From NCBI GenBank assembly GCA_021151585.1, contig JAGKWX010000004.1, forward strand, positions 1 to 64,000: 64,000 nucleotides of DNA. The letters run 5' to 3'. Below are positions 37,556 to 47,834 of this stretch, piece by piece. The notes under the pieces are model-generated. The model saw nothing but the letters and a program-made list of their open reading frames with translations. It ran no database searches and was not told the DNA's origin. Position 1 is the stretch's first letter. Every line of letters starts with the position of its first letter. Source of the stretch: Alphaproteobacteria bacterium (GTDB lineage: Bacteria; Pseudomonadota; Gammaproteobacteria; JAGOUN01). A program made the translations under genes and the position numbers.

Positions 37556-38725
37556 ATGCACGATCACTTATTACATCTTTACAACAAATTACCCACCACT
37601 TTTGTGCGCGGGGACAATGTTTTTTTATACGATGAACAAGGGCGAGAGTATATAGACGCAATCACCGGCATTGGTGTAACAGCGCTAGGGCATCAGCACC
37701 CCGCCATCAATAAGGTCATGCATGAACAGATAAATCAACTTTTACATTTCACCAACAACTTTAACAACCCAGCGCAAGATCAATTAGCTCAAAAACTCTG
37801 CGAAATTAGCGGCCTCGATCGTGTAGGTTTTGGCAACTCAGGTTCAGAGGCGGTTGAACTCGCCATCAAGTTAACGCTGAAATATGGCGTTGACCAAGGT
37901 ATAAAGACCCCAAAAATTATCGTGATGAATGGCGGTTATCACGGCCGCACACTGGGCGCATGGAGCGCTTCATGCACACATGAGCACAGCAAGTTTGGCC
38001 CGTTATTTCCAGCATTTATTCATGTCGACTTTAATTGCATTGACGCCATCAATGAATTAGATGATAACAATATTGTGGCGGTGATGCTTGAACCTATTTT
38101 TGGCAAAGGTGGATTACTGCCCGCAAACACAGAATATCTACAAGCTTTACGCAAACTATGCAACGAACGCAGGTGGCTACTCATCTGTGATGAGATCCAA
38201 AGCGGTCTGGGTCGCACAGGCGAATGGTTTGCCTATCAATTTGCAGATATAGTGCCAGATATTGTCACTATCGCTAAATGCTTAGGTAACGGCATTCCCA
38301 TCGGCGCATGTATCGCACATAAAAAATTAGCCCACACACTGCAAGTCAATGACCATGGCAGCACACAAGCGGGCAGTATTTTTGCTTGCGCCGTCGCTTG
38401 TGCTGTATTAAACACTATCGAACAAGAAAATATGTTAGCAAATGCTCGCGATGTTGGGACTTATCTACAGCAACAATTAACTGAAAAATTAAAGCCCTTT
38501 TCGCTAGTTGAAAAAATTCGCGGCAAAGGCTTGATGATCGGAATTCAACTCTCACAAGAAATCAAACATGCCGTAGCAATAGGCATTAAACACGGTATTG
38601 TAATTAATTATTTAGGCAAAGACGTCATTCGCTTGCTGCCGCCGATAATTTTAACGCGACAGCAAGCGGATATTTTAGTAGCAAGATTAGCACAATGTTT
38701 TCAAGAATTTTCTACGCGCCTTTAA
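37556..38725 (+). CDS. argD: Acetylornithine/succinylornithine-type aminotransferase
   Basis: PLP-dependent class III aminotransferase, 389 aa. GDNVFLYDEQGREYID, GNSGSEAVELAIKL, GGYHGRTLGAWSAS, the Asp pair region LLICDEIQSGLGRTGEWFAY and the PLP lysine in TIAKCLGNGIPIGAC are all visible. ArgD normally acts in arginine synthesis, but no other arg gene is in the window; related enzymes of ornithine or GABA metabolism cannot be excluded. It ends 14 bp inside the convergent usp gene. Confidence 0.78.
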   Translation: MHDHLLHLYNKLPTTFVRGDNVFLYDEQGREYIDAITGIGVTALGHQHPAINKVMHEQINQLLHFTNNFNNPAQDQLAQKLCEISGLDRVGFGNSGSEAVELAIKLTLKYGVDQGIKTPKIIVMNGGYHGRTLGAWSASCTHEHSKFGPLFPAFIHVDFNCIDAINELDDNNIVAVMLEPIFGKGGLLPANTEYLQALRKLCNERRWLLICDEIQSGLGRTGEWFAYQFADIVPDIVTIAKCLGNGIPIGACIAHKKLAHTLQVNDHGSTQAGSIFACAVACAVLNTIEQENMLANARDVGTYLQQQLTEKLKPFSLVEKIRGKGLMIGIQLSQEIKHAVAIGIKHGIVINYLGKDVIRLLPPIILTRQQADILVARLAQCFQEFSTRL

Positions 38726-39143
38726 TTCGCACAGTAATAACATCACATGGTGATGAATGCACTGCTGTATGCGCTGTCGACCCTAATAACTCAGATACAC
38801 CATGTCGACCATGACTTCCGACAACTAGACAATCTATATTTTCTTTGCGCATCAAACTCGTCAATTGTGCTTTCATTGGCCCAATTTCGATATGGCAACG
38901 CTCTTTAGGAATGTTATATTTTTCGGCTAACTGTAACATCCCTTTCGTCGCCTCTAGCTGCACTTCAGCCTCAATATCTGCAATCCCAATATAGGCATAA
39001 CCATAGCCTGGCAAAGGCTCAACAACATGCAAAAAACTCACTTGCGCGTTATTCAGTTTAGCCATCGCCAAACCTTTTTCAATAACCACTTGATTTTCAG
39101 CAGACAAATCCGTTGCGATTAACACATGCGTATAAATACTCAT
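38712..39143 (-). CDS. Universal stress protein, UspA family
   Basis: 143 aa, single Usp domain. N-terminal strand THVLIATDLSAENQVVIEKG, and the nucleotide-binding motif G-x2-G-x9-G-S/T in VVGSHGRHGVSELLGSTA. It follows clpB by 3 bp on the same strand, so it is probably a two-gene stress operon. Confidence 0.88.
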   Translation of the reverse strand: MSIYTHVLIATDLSAENQVVIEKGLAMAKLNNAQVSFLHVVEPLPGYGYAYIGIADIEAEVQLEATKGMLQLAEKYNIPKERCHIEIGPMKAQLTSLMRKENIDCLVVGSHGRHGVSELLGSTAHTAVHSSPCDVITVRIKGA

Positions 39144-39146
39144 TTT

Positions 39147-41723
39147 TCACTCCTTAGTAAACTCTAACTTCCCAGATTCATTTTTAACCACAATGACATC
39201 TCCTGCCACAAAATCCCCCTTCAGCAGTAACTGCGCCAAAGGATTTTCTACAACTTGCTGAATAGCTCGTTTTAAAGGACGCGCGCCATACACAGGATCG
39301 TAGCCTATATTTGAAATGAGTGCCATTGCATCATCGCTCACATGTAATTGTATCTCTTTTTCAGCCAAACGTCTCTGCAAAGAGTCAATTTGTATATTCG
39401 CAATCAGCTTAATTTGAGACTTACCAAGAGGATGAAATACTACCGTCTCATCGATACGATTAATAAATTCTGGCCGAAAATGCTGGCTTACAACCTCCAT
39501 AACGGCGTGCTTCATAGCATCATAACTTTCATAGTTGTTTTGCTGGATACGATCTGACCCCAGATTCGATGTCATCACAATAACGGTATTGCGAAAATCA
39601 ACCGTACGACCCTGGCCATCAGTTAAACGCCCATCATCCAGGACTTGCAATAAAATGTTAAATACATCGTGATGCGCTTTTTCAACTTCGTCCAATAAAA
39701 TAACAGAATAGGGTTTGCGACGCACTGCTTCAGTTAAATAACCACCCTCCTCATAACCGACATAGCCCGGAGGCGCGCCAATTAATCGTGCAACGGAATG
39801 TTTTTCCATAAATTCAGACATGTCAATGCGCACCATCGCTTCTTCCGTATCAAACAGAAAATTTGCTAATGCTTTACATAACTCGGTTTTACCCACCCCC
39901 GTTGGGCCTAAAAATAAAAACGAACCAATAGGTTTATTTGGATCCGACAACCCAGCGCGCGAACGCCGGATGGCATTAGAAACAGCTAACACCGCTTCAT
40001 GCTGACCAACAACACGCACATGCAACGCGGCCTCCATGGCCAATAACTTATCGCGTTCGCCTTCCAATAATTTTGACACAGGAATATGCGTCCAACGCGA
40101 AACCACATCGGCAATCTCTTCTTCGCTAACTTTGTTGCGCAATAACTTTGGATGATCAGCTTGTTCGATAGTAGAAGCCGCAACCCATTGTTTTTCTAGT
40201 TCTGGAATCCTTCCATACTGGAGTTCTGACATTTTGGTTAAATCACCTGAACGACGAGCGGCTTCTAGATCTGAACGCGCTTGTTCAAGCGACTCTTTTA
40301 TCGATTGCGCGCCTTGTAATGACGCTTTTTCTGCCTTCCAAATTTCTTCTAAATCAGAAAATTGCTTTTCCAATTCTTTAATATCCTCTTCCAAATGGTC
40401 ACGGCGTTTTTTTGCCGCCTCATCAGATTCTTTTTTTAACGCTTCGCGCTCAATTTTTAATTGTATTAATCGACGCTCCAGCACATCCATTGATTCTGGC
40501 TTAGAATCAATTTCAATGCGAATCCGGCTAGCCGCCTCATCAATTAAATCAATGGCTTTATCAGGCAATTGACGATCAGAAATATAACGATGTGACAAAG
40601 TGGCAGCTGCAACTATGGCAGAATCTGTAATCTCTACGCCATGATGTAAAGCATACCGCTCTTTCAAACCGCGCAAAATCGCAATCGTGTCTGGTACCGA
40701 CGGCTCATCGACTACTACCTTTTGAAATCGCCTTTCAAGCGCTGCATCCTTTTCAATGTATTGCCGATACTCATCTAACGTTGTTGCACCAACGCAACGC
40801 AATTCGCCACGCGCTAAAGCAGGTTTTAACATATTACCCGCATCCATGGCGCCATCAGCTTTACCAGCACCTACCATCGTATGAATTTCATCGATAAATA
40901 AAATGACTTGGCCATTGTGTTTAGCAACATCATTTAAAACCGATTTTAAACGCTCTTCAAAATCACCACGATATTTTGCCCCAGCCAATAAACTTGCCAT
41001 ATCCAAGGCTAACACACGCTTGTTTTGCAAACCTTCTGGCACTTCGCGATTAACAATACGTTGCGCAAGACCTTCGACAATAGCCGTCTTACCAACACCT
41101 GGCTGCCCTATTAACACAGGGTTGTTTTTCGTCCGGCGTTGCAATACTTGAATTAGTCGTCGAATTTCGCTATCACGACCGATGACCGGATCTAACTTGC
41201 CTGCTTCAGCATCTTTCGTTAGATCGCGCGTATACTTTTCTAGCGCTTGGCGCGCGCCCTCTGCCCCTTGATCTTGCACGACTTCTCCTCCCCTGATTTC
41301 GTCAATCGCTTGTTCTAGCGCTGCTGCCTTAACACCGGCCTGCTTTAATAGTGTGCCAACAATACCTTGATCTTCCAAGGCAGCCAACAAATATAACTCT
41401 GATGCTATATAGTGATCTTTGCGCTTTTGCGCTAATTGATCGGTAATATTTAAGAGTCGAGCTAAATCATTAGAAACATGGACTTCGCCAGAACTACCTT
41501 GAACTTGTGGTAATTGTTTCATGGCGTCATTGAGTTTATTTTTTAGTTGCAAAACATTGACAAGTAATTTATTGAGCAACGCATACACTGTACTAGTTGG
41601 CGATTCCAGCATAGCCAACAAAACATGAACTGGCTCAATCATTTGCTGATTGCGACCCAGCGCCAAAGACTGCGCATCAGCCAAAGCCGTTTGAAATGAG
41701 TGCGTAAGTTTATCCATTCTCAT
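39147..41723 (-). CDS. clpB: ATP-dependent disaggregase ClpB
   Basis: Hexameric AAA+ chaperone that rescues aggregated proteins with DnaK. The start is set at [10 protein letters not shown], the usual N-terminus, 5 nt after GAGGG; an ATG one codon earlier is too close. About 858 aa: N-domain 1-145, NBD1 with Walker A GQPGVGKT and Walker B LFIDEIH, the coiled-coil middle domain (about 405-525), and NBD2 with GPTGVGKT and [10 protein letters not shown]. No sigma-32 promoter could be assigned with confidence. Confidence 0.97.
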   Translation of the reverse strand: MRMDKLTHSFQTALADAQSLALGRNQQMIEPVHVLLAMLESPTSTVYALLNKLLVNVLQLKNKLNDAMKQLPQVQGSSGEVHVSNDLARLLNITDQLAQKRKDHYIASELYLLAALEDQGIVGTLLKQAGVKAAALEQAIDEIRGGEVVQDQGAEGARQALEKYTRDLTKDAEAGKLDPVIGRDSEIRRLIQVLQRRTKNNPVLIGQPGVGKTAIVEGLAQRIVNREVPEGLQNKRVLALDMASLLAGAKYRGDFEERLKSVLNDVAKHNGQVILFIDEIHTMVGAGKADGAMDAGNMLKPALARGELRCVGATTLDEYRQYIEKDAALERRFQKVVVDEPSVPDTIAILRGLKERYALHHGVEITDSAIVAAATLSHRYISDRQLPDKAIDLIDEAASRIRIEIDSKPESMDVLERRLIQLKIEREALKKESDEAAKKRRDHLEEDIKELEKQFSDLEEIWKAEKASLQGAQSIKESLEQARSDLEAARRSGDLTKMSELQYGRIPELEKQWVAASTIEQADHPKLLRNKVSEEEIADVVSRWTHIPVSKLLEGERDKLLAMEAALHVRVVGQHEAVLAVSNAIRRSRAGLSDPNKPIGSFLFLGPTGVGKTELCKALANFLFDTEEAMVRIDMSEFMEKHSVARLIGAPPGYVGYEEGGYLTEAVRRKPYSVILLDEVEKAHHDVFNILLQVLDDGRLTDGQGRTVDFRNTVIVMTSNLGSDRIQQNNYESYDAMKHAVMEVVSQHFRPEFINRIDETVVFHPLGKSQIKLIANIQIDSLQRRLAEKEIQLHVSDDAMALISNIGYDPVYGARPLKRAIQQVVENPLAQLLLKGDFVAGDVIVVKNESGKLEFTKE

Positions 41724-41792
41724 CATAACCCTCTCGACACAGACATCTTATTTGCTAAGATAGTACTTATTTCATTTTATTCAAGGCCCTAT

Positions 41793-42176
41793 ATGCCAAA
41801 ACCGATTGTTCCACTGATGATAAAAAAAGTGTTCGAAGACAAGCAGTCTCCATTGGCGACAACGCCCGTATTTATCTCAAGAGTTTTTCTTTTTATTACC
41901 GTGGCTATTTTTTTAACATCGCTCGTATTAATCATTGGCATGATAGGATACCGTTACTATGTGGATAGAACATGGATTGATGCTTTCGTCGACTCATCCA
42001 TGACGCTCGCCGGCATGGGCGAAGTAGACATCCCGACAACTGTAGGCGGCAAGATTTTTTCTTGCATTTATTCACTGTTTTGCGGTTTGCTATTCTCTGT
42101 TATTATCAGCCTGTTATTAGCGCCTTTTGTACATCGACTGTATCATAAATTTCATTTGGATCACGATGTTGACTAA
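41793..42176 (+). CDS. Two-helix ion-channel-like membrane protein
   Basis: The start at MPKPIVPLMIKKVF has AAGG upstream. 127 aa with two membrane helices (about 30-52 and 85-107). Between them lies a pore-loop-like stretch, DSSMTLAGMGEVDIPTTVGG, laid out like the loop and second helix of two-TM potassium channels. The selectivity filter TVGYGD is replaced by TLAGMGEVD, so potassium selectivity is doubtful. No RCK or other sensor domain. Divergent from clpB. Confidence 0.55.
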   Translation: MPKPIVPLMIKKVFEDKQSPLATTPVFISRVFLFITVAIFLTSLVLIIGMIGYRYYVDRTWIDAFVDSSMTLAGMGEVDIPTTVGGKIFSCIYSLFCGLLFSVIISLLLAPFVHRLYHKFHLDHDVD

Positions 42177-42261
42177 GCTGTTAGCTAAGCCACATCGCCT
42201 GCAAGGCGCTCGCATGCGAAACAGAAATAATACTGACCATAAGAACGGCCACCAGGTCTTG

Positions 42262-43098
42262 CTATAACCGCTTTACCTCTAACAAACGCAAACGGTGGTG
42301 GTCGGCATGCAATACCGTAATTGCAAATCCTTCTATCTGAAAACTCTCACCACGCTTAGGTAAATAACCCAATTCATTTAACAGCAAACCGCCTATTGTG
42401 TCAAAATTGCCACTATCTAAATCAACACCAAAATACTCATTAAAATCGTCGATCGGCATCATTGCCTTAACCGTATACAGGCCGTTATCTCGCACAACGA
42501 CATTATCGGCATCCTCATCCACATCGTGCTCGTCTTCAATCTCACCAACGATTTCTTCAATAACATCTTCAATAGTCACCAAGCCAGAAACATCACCATA
42601 TTCATCAATAACTATAGCCATATGATTATGTTTTGTTTGAAATTCGCTCAGCAAACTATTCAAACGCTTACTTTCAGGCACAAAAAAAGCTGGGCGCAGC
42701 ATTTTTTTTAGCTGAAAATTTGCACGCTCTTCTTGAGAAAAATAGCCTAACAAATCCTTGACCAATAAAACACCGCCAACGTGCTCTTCATTTTCTTCAA
42801 ATACCGGCAAACGTGAATATTCAGAATCATTTGCAACTGAAACTATCTCTTCTAAAGATTGATTTATTTTAGCAAATACCATCCGCGTCCGTGGCGTCAT
42901 AACATCACGCACTCGCATTTCTGATAAGCGTATAGCACTTTCTATCATGGCCAGCGCTTCACCATCCAACAGTTCACGCTGCTCAGCCTCACGCAGCACA
43001 TCCAACAATTGCTCACGATCCTGCGGCTCACCGATAAAAGCTGCACTCAATACATTTAACCAACTTCTTTTGCTTTTTTCCGAACGTTCATCGCTCAT
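42262..43098 (-). CDS. corC: CorC/HlyC-type CBS-domain protein
   Basis: 278 aa. A short N-terminal segment (LREAEQRELLDGEALAMIE), then RVRDVMTPRTRMVFA, two CBS domains (about 65-190; the second begins with FQTKHNHMAIVIDEYGDVSG), an acidic linker EIEDEHDVDEDADN and a C-terminal CorC_HlyC module. Implicated in magnesium/cobalt efflux. It lies 2 bp after ybeY, the conserved ybeY-corC order; ybeZ and lnt are not adjacent. Confidence 0.9.
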   Translation of the reverse strand: MSDERSEKSKRSWLNVLSAAFIGEPQDREQLLDVLREAEQRELLDGEALAMIESAIRLSEMRVRDVMTPRTRMVFAKINQSLEEIVSVANDSEYSRLPVFEENEEHVGGVLLVKDLLGYFSQEERANFQLKKMLRPAFFVPESKRLNSLLSEFQTKHNHMAIVIDEYGDVSGLVTIEDVIEEIVGEIEDEHDVDEDADNVVVRDNGLYTVKAMMPIDDFNEYFGVDLDSGNFDTIGGLLLNELGYLPKRGESFQIEGFAITVLHADHHRLRLLEVKRL

Positions 43099-43100
43099 GT

Positions 43101-43631
43101 CTATTCCTCATTATTGTGGTAGGGATTTGCCACGCCACAGTTCTCTAAAATCATGATTTCTATCTGTTCCATACGATCTGCATCATGATCTTGCACATGA
43201 TCATAGCCTAGTAAATGCAAAACACCATGCACCACCATATGCGCCCAATGTGACATTAACGGCTTGTTTTGCTCTTCCGCCTCTCTCTGAATAACAGGTG
43301 CGCATAAAATAATATCGCCCAATAATGGCGGATCTAAAAGTATTTCAGCAGGAATCTCTGATGGAAAAGAGAGCACGTTTGTAGGATAGTTTTTTTGCCG
43401 ATACTGCTGATTCAATGCCTGTATTTCTTGCTCATCGACTAAACGCAGCGTTAGCTCTGCAGCAATCAGTTTTTCGTGATCAAATACTGCGCAAACCCAG
43501 CCCTCCAGAGAACGCGAATCGGGCACGATTGAATCATAGTCGGGCGGACAATTATTTTGAATATCTACAACAAAGTGGCTCTGCTGATCTTGTGTGTTCA
43601 TATATTTGACAAATATGTCAATATGCTCCAT
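43101..43631 (-). CDS. ybeY: Endoribonuclease YbeY
   Basis: Metal-dependent RNase in 16S rRNA 3'-end maturation and ribosome quality control. 176 aa, a little long at the N-terminus; the start is uncertain because neither M1 nor M11 has a good ribosome site. The zinc motif is intact: [20 protein letters not shown] (three His). [10 protein letters not shown] and [10 protein letters not shown] are conserved. A palindrome (ATATTTGACA...TGTCAATAT) covers the first codons. Confidence 0.92.
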   Translation of the reverse strand: MEHIDIFVKYMNTQDQQSHFVVDIQNNCPPDYDSIVPDSRSLEGWVCAVFDHEKLIAAELTLRLVDEQEIQALNQQYRQKNYPTNVLSFPSEIPAEILLDPPLLGDIILCAPVIQREAEEQNKPLMSHWAHMVVHGVLHLLGYDHVQDHDADRMEQIEIMILENCGVANPYHNNEE

Positions 43632-43719
43632 AAAATTATCAAACTAAGCATATGCCAACTCGCAAAAAGAATCAATCCAAGATACACTTTTACCAAAGTG
43701 CCATGCAATGCTTATTTTT

Positions 43720-44913
43720 ATGAGTAAACAATTATTTTTAACAATCACCGCCTGCCTATATTGCTGTTTAACGGTCAATTTTTCTATGGCTTCAACAAAA
43801 GCTCCACAAGACCTATCGTCGCTTAAACAAAAAATCGCCGCCGTGCAGCAAGAAATTTCACAAGATCAAGAAAATCTCAACGCCTTAAATGCTCAATTAA
43901 AAACATCCGAAAAAAGCATTAGCTCGTTAACGCTCAAAATCTCTCAATTGTCTAAAAAAATTCAGGCGCAAGAATCGCAATTGATGTCTGCAAAAGAGAA
44001 AAAAAAGGCTTACGACATAAAAATTCAGGAACAGCAAAATGCCCTGGAAGCATTAATCACATCCAATTACAGCCTGCAACGCCAAGGCCGTGTTGGGATT
44101 TATTTTAGCGGCCAATCTGCTGATCAAACACAGCGATTCCTAAAATATTATCAAGCCTTAGACAAAACGGTGATCGAAAAAATCAACAGTATTCGCGACA
44201 CCATTTTAGGGCTAAATAAAGTCATGATGTCCATTTCATCTAAAACCACTCAACTGCAACATTCGCTGAGCGACTATAAAAGCAAAGTAGAGGAAATTAA
44301 AAAGGCACAAAAGAGCCGTCAATCCGCTGTATCAAGCATAAACACCACATTAAACACCCATCGTAAAGTGCTTGATCAATTAATACAAAACCGGGAGCAA
44401 CTGACCAAACTCGTCACACATCTTACCGCCACAACAACATCTACTAACGCACCAATTAGCGTCAGCGCAACAACAGGCCCGATTGCTGGCACAACCACAT
44501 TGAGCAACCTCGATTTTTCGAAACAAAAAGGCAAACTTGGCTGGCCAACACAAGGCGTCGTTAAATATTTATTTCAAGAACCCATGGCAAATGACAGCGT
44601 GCGCTGGCAAGGAGACTTAATAGAAGCAAAAGAGGGTACGGCAGTTCACGCAATTTACAGTGGAAAAATTATTTATTCGGATTGGTTACGTGGCTACGGC
44701 TTATTAGTCATTATTGACCACGGCAACCACTACCTCAGTCTCTATGCACGCAATGATACCTTGAACCATAAAGTAGGTGATTACGTTAACACTGGCGATA
44801 TTATCGCAACCGTTGGTCAAAGCGGCGGTTTTCAATATCCAGCATTGTATTTCGAATTACGTCACAATGCGCAAGCAATTAATCCCCGAGGATGGTTTAA
44901 CAACGGCACTTAG
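43720..44913 (+). CDS. envC: EnvC-like murein hydrolase activator (degenerate LytM domain)
   Basis: The start is set at MSKQLFLTITACLYCC for its signal peptide; 397 aa. Long coiled coils cover about 30-245, then a Thr/Ser/Ala-rich linker, then an M23/LytM domain (about 270-395) beginning GKLGWPTQGVVKYLF. The zinc ligands of active M23 peptidases are lost: the usual HxGxD site reads WQGDLIEA and the HxH end reads LYFELRH. That is the pattern of EnvC/NlpD activators, which switch on amidases at the septum. Confidence 0.82.
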   Translation: MSKQLFLTITACLYCCLTVNFSMASTKAPQDLSSLKQKIAAVQQEISQDQENLNALNAQLKTSEKSISSLTLKISQLSKKIQAQESQLMSAKEKKKAYDIKIQEQQNALEALITSNYSLQRQGRVGIYFSGQSADQTQRFLKYYQALDKTVIEKINSIRDTILGLNKVMMSISSKTTQLQHSLSDYKSKVEEIKKAQKSRQSAVSSINTTLNTHRKVLDQLIQNREQLTKLVTHLTATTTSTNAPISVSATTGPIAGTTTLSNLDFSKQKGKLGWPTQGVVKYLFQEPMANDSVRWQGDLIEAKEGTAVHAIYSGKIIYSDWLRGYGLLVIIDHGNHYLSLYARNDTLNHKVGDYVNTGDIIATVGQSGGFQYPALYFELRHNAQAINPRGWFNNGT

Positions 44914-44997
44914 TCAGGCGATAGTGGCGCCATGGAGCCTTGCCACATCATATCCTTGCCGCTGGAAATAACACTTTACCAAAAAATATCAAGCCAT

Positions 44998-46698
44998 CTA
45001 AAAAACTGGCCGCTGGATTTTTAACACGCCATCGATTTTACGCAGTTCACGGATTACTTCAGCCAATTGCGCACGACTCTCAACCTGCAGTGTCAATTTC
45101 ATTTCGGCATGCTCGTGCATTTCTATAGCGTCGAGGCGCGTAATATTGACCGCCAACTCAGTCAACGCGCCTGTCACATCTGCTAACATACCTGAGCGAG
45201 TGTTGACGTCCAGTATTATCGCTACGGACAATAATTTATCAGCCTTTTCTTTAACCTCCATTGCATGTGATTTTAAATAATGGCGAATATTACTCTTAGC
45301 TTTGCCAGTAACGACAAAATCTAACCAAGTAGCGCTTGGATGACCACCAGGGGCACGAATAATTTCAACAGTCTGGCCACTTTGCAAATATGTACTTAAC
45401 GGCCTCATTTGTTTATCAATTTTTGCAGCAATGCATTTGTTCCCAAGATCTGAATGGACGGCATAAGCAAAGTCAATTGCCGTAGCTCCTTCAGGCAATT
45501 CTAAAATCTTGCCTTGCGGCGTAAAAACATAGACTTCGTGGGGAAACAAATCTGTTTTGACGCTCTCAATAAATTCTAAAGAATTTCCAGACTTTTGCTG
45601 TAATTCTAAAATATTTTTTATCCACTCGCGCGCACGCAAATACGCTGGATTCGAAACTTTTTCGCCCGCCTTATACAACCAATGTGCCGCAATACCATGC
45701 TCTGCTAATTGATCCATGGATTCAGTGCGAATCTGGATTTCCAACGGTACGCCATAAGGAGTAAATAAAGTTGTATGTAATGATTGATAGCCATTTGACT
45801 TGGGAATAGCGATATAATCTTTAAATCGTTGATGCATGGGTTTGTATAACGTATGAAATGCGCCCAAAACGCGGTAACACATATCAACCGAATCCACAAC
45901 CACACGAAATCCATAAATGTCCATGACCTCAGCAAAAGATAAACGCTTATCACGCATTTTTTTATATATGCTAAACAAATGTTTTTGACGGCTAGACATA
46001 ATAGCAGGGGGCAAACCGCATGCTGACAAACGATCCTGTAATCTGGCCTCAATATCTTTGAGTATACCGCTGCGATTACCGACAATATTTTTTAGCGCCC
46101 TTCTTAATACCCGACAACGCTGTGGATACAAAGCCTCAAACCCAAGCTCTTCATAAGCAACACGAATTTCATTAATGCCTAAACGATTGGCAATTGGCGC
46201 GTAAATTTCTAAGGTTTCTTGTACAACACGCTTGCGTTTTTCTATGGGCACAGCATTAAGCGTACGCATATTATGCAAACGATCCGCTAATTTGACTAAG
46301 ATAACGCGAATATCTTTCGCCATAGCCATAATCATTTTACGAAAGTTTTCCGCCTGGGCTTGGGCTTTTGTCTCGAACTCGATCAGTGTCAACTTGCTGA
46401 CACCATCAACTAACTCAGCGACTTCTTCTCCAAAGACATCGATCAATTCTTGCTTTTGAACTACAGTATCTTCTAATACATCATGCAATAATGCGGCGAC
46501 AATGGTTTGATAATCTAAACGCATTTTCGCTAGAATCATCGCGACAGCGACTGGATGAACAATATAGGGCTCACCACTATGACGAATTTGATCGCTATGA
46601 GCGCGAGAAGCTAGTTCATATGCTTGGCTTACCCGCTCAATAGCGTCAATATCTAAGTATTGCTCTAATTCTTTACGTAGTTTTTTGAAATATCGCAT
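44998..46698 (-). CDS. spoT: Short RelA/SpoT-type (p)ppGpp synthetase/hydrolase
   Basis: Start at MRYFKKLRKELEQYL with GAGAGG upstream (a TTG seven codons earlier is open). 566 aa against about 700 in typical SpoT. Order: HD hydrolase (about 20-170; ALLHDVLEDT, LADRLHNMRTL), synthetase (about 220-345; YGFRVVVDSVDMCYRV, RFKDYIAIPKSNGYQSLHTT), TGS (about 370-435; FTPQGKILELPEGATAIDFA), then almost at once the ACT domain (about 485-560; RSGMLADVTGALTELAVNIT). The helical and zinc-finger regions that normally lie between TGS and ACT are absent. Both catalytic motifs look intact. Downstream of rpoZ, as usual. Confidence 0.9.
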   Translation of the reverse strand: MRYFKKLRKELEQYLDIDAIERVSQAYELASRAHSDQIRHSGEPYIVHPVAVAMILAKMRLDYQTIVAALLHDVLEDTVVQKQELIDVFGEEVAELVDGVSKLTLIEFETKAQAQAENFRKMIMAMAKDIRVILVKLADRLHNMRTLNAVPIEKRKRVVQETLEIYAPIANRLGINEIRVAYEELGFEALYPQRCRVLRRALKNIVGNRSGILKDIEARLQDRLSACGLPPAIMSSRQKHLFSIYKKMRDKRLSFAEVMDIYGFRVVVDSVDMCYRVLGAFHTLYKPMHQRFKDYIAIPKSNGYQSLHTTLFTPYGVPLEIQIRTESMDQLAEHGIAAHWLYKAGEKVSNPAYLRAREWIKNILELQQKSGNSLEFIESVKTDLFPHEVYVFTPQGKILELPEGATAIDFAYAVHSDLGNKCIAAKIDKQMRPLSTYLQSGQTVEIIRAPGGHPSATWLDFVVTGKAKSNIRHYLKSHAMEVKEKADKLLSVAIILDVNTRSGMLADVTGALTELAVNITRLDAIEMHEHAEMKLTLQVESRAQLAEVIRELRKIDGVLKIQRPVF

Positions 46699-46906
46699 CC
46701 TGCGCCTCTCAATTGTCAAGTGTATTTTTCAACAACAACAACGATAATCCAAGGACAAAAATATCGCAGCAACCAAGACTATGTATACACATCTCTTAGT
46801 TCGAACAGCCTCAGAGGCAACGCTGTTGTATACACAGCGTCTACCATGCTAAGCCGACAATCATTACCGTAGCATACCAACTTTAGAGACGATTTAATTC
46901 GAAAAA

Positions 46907-47161
46907 TTATATGCTCTCATCTTCTGCTTTTTTGATTTCACGAGCAAATTGCTCTTCGATGCTTTCTTCTGGCTCTACAAATGAAGTATGTCCAGCAGCA
47001 ATCTCGCGCAAAGCAACCACAGTCGCTTTATCATGCTCCCAACCCACCAAGGCATCTTTTCCACCCATTGCCAGATCGCGTGCACGTTTTGCAGCAACCA
47101 AGGTTAACTCAAAGCGGTTAGGAATAACTTTTAAACAATCTTCCACGGTTACACGGGCCAT
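46907..47161 (-). CDS. rpoZ: RNA polymerase omega subunit
   Basis: 84 aa: [44 protein letters not shown]. Helps RNA polymerase assembly. Lies between gmk and spoT in the conserved order. Confidence 0.95.
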   Translation of the reverse strand: MARVTVEDCLKVIPNRFELTLVAAKRARDLAMGGKDALVGWEHDKATVVALREIAAGHTSFVEPEESIEEQFAREIKKAEDESI

Positions 47162-47225
47162 AATATCTCCAATTTGCGTATTTTTTATTTTAGCTCAAGG
47201 CTAAGAAGTTTGCCAGTTTACTTGA

Positions 47226-47834
47226 TTATAAAAGCCTGAACAAGACTTCCCTATAACGCGCTTGCTGAACAACCATAGACAAGCGAGTAGCCGTAACAAT
47301 AGCCGCGAGCTCTCGAGTCGCTACATCAAAATCTTCATTTAAAATAACATAATCATATTCGTTATAGTGGGAAATTTCCTCTTTCGCTTTGCGCATTCTT
47401 TCTTCAATTACCTCCGGCGCATCTTGCTTACGGGCGCGCAAACGTGCTTCTAGCGTTTGCAAAGAAGGCGGCAAAATAAAAATGCTTCGACTGTGGGCGC
47501 AAGAATGTCTCAGTTGTCGAGCTCCTTGCCAGTCGATAGCCAAAAATAAATCTAAGCCTTGCTGCAGTCGTGCCTCTACCCAAGTTTTCGATGTCCCGTA
47601 ATGGTGGCCAAATACATGCGCGGTTTCAAGAAATTCGCCGTTTTGCTTTAGTTCAGCAAATGCTTGCTCTGTAATAAACTGATAATGAACGCCATCAATT
47701 TCCTCTGGGCGGCGAGGACGCGTGGTAAAAGATAAGGACGTAGCCAAATTGGGCATGGTTTCAATCAATGCCTTAACTAAACTAGTCTTACCACCCCCAG
47801 AAGGAGAAGAGATAATAAACAAAGTACCAGACAT
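47226..47834 (-). CDS. gmk: Guanylate kinase
   Basis: Phosphorylates GMP to GDP. 202 aa. P-loop SSPSGGGKTSL near the N-terminus (the last loop residue is Thr), GMP-binding FTTRPRRPEEIDGVHYQF, and the lid region AIDWQGARQLR. Its start abuts the hldE stop, so the two are cotranscribed. Confidence 0.96.
   Translation of the reverse strand: MSGTLFIISSPSGGGKTSLVKALIETMPNLATSLSFTTRPRRPEEIDGVHYQFITEQAFAELKQNGEFLETAHVFGHHYGTSKTWVEARLQQGLDLFLAIDWQGARQLRHSCAHSRSIFILPPSLQTLEARLRARKQDAPEVIEERMRKAKEEISHYNEYDYVILNEDFDVATRELAAIVTATRLSMVVQQARYREVLFRLL

Noticed and set aside
37320..37661. 113-aa minus-strand frame across the IS end and the argD start
   Set aside because: It overlaps the argD N-terminus. Only its last 10 residues, inside the IS end, look meaningful; the rest has no family-like pattern.
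42180..42260. Small GCCTGCAAGGC hairpin between the channel-like gene and corC
   Set aside because: The stem is too short and lacks a T tract, so I do not call a terminator.
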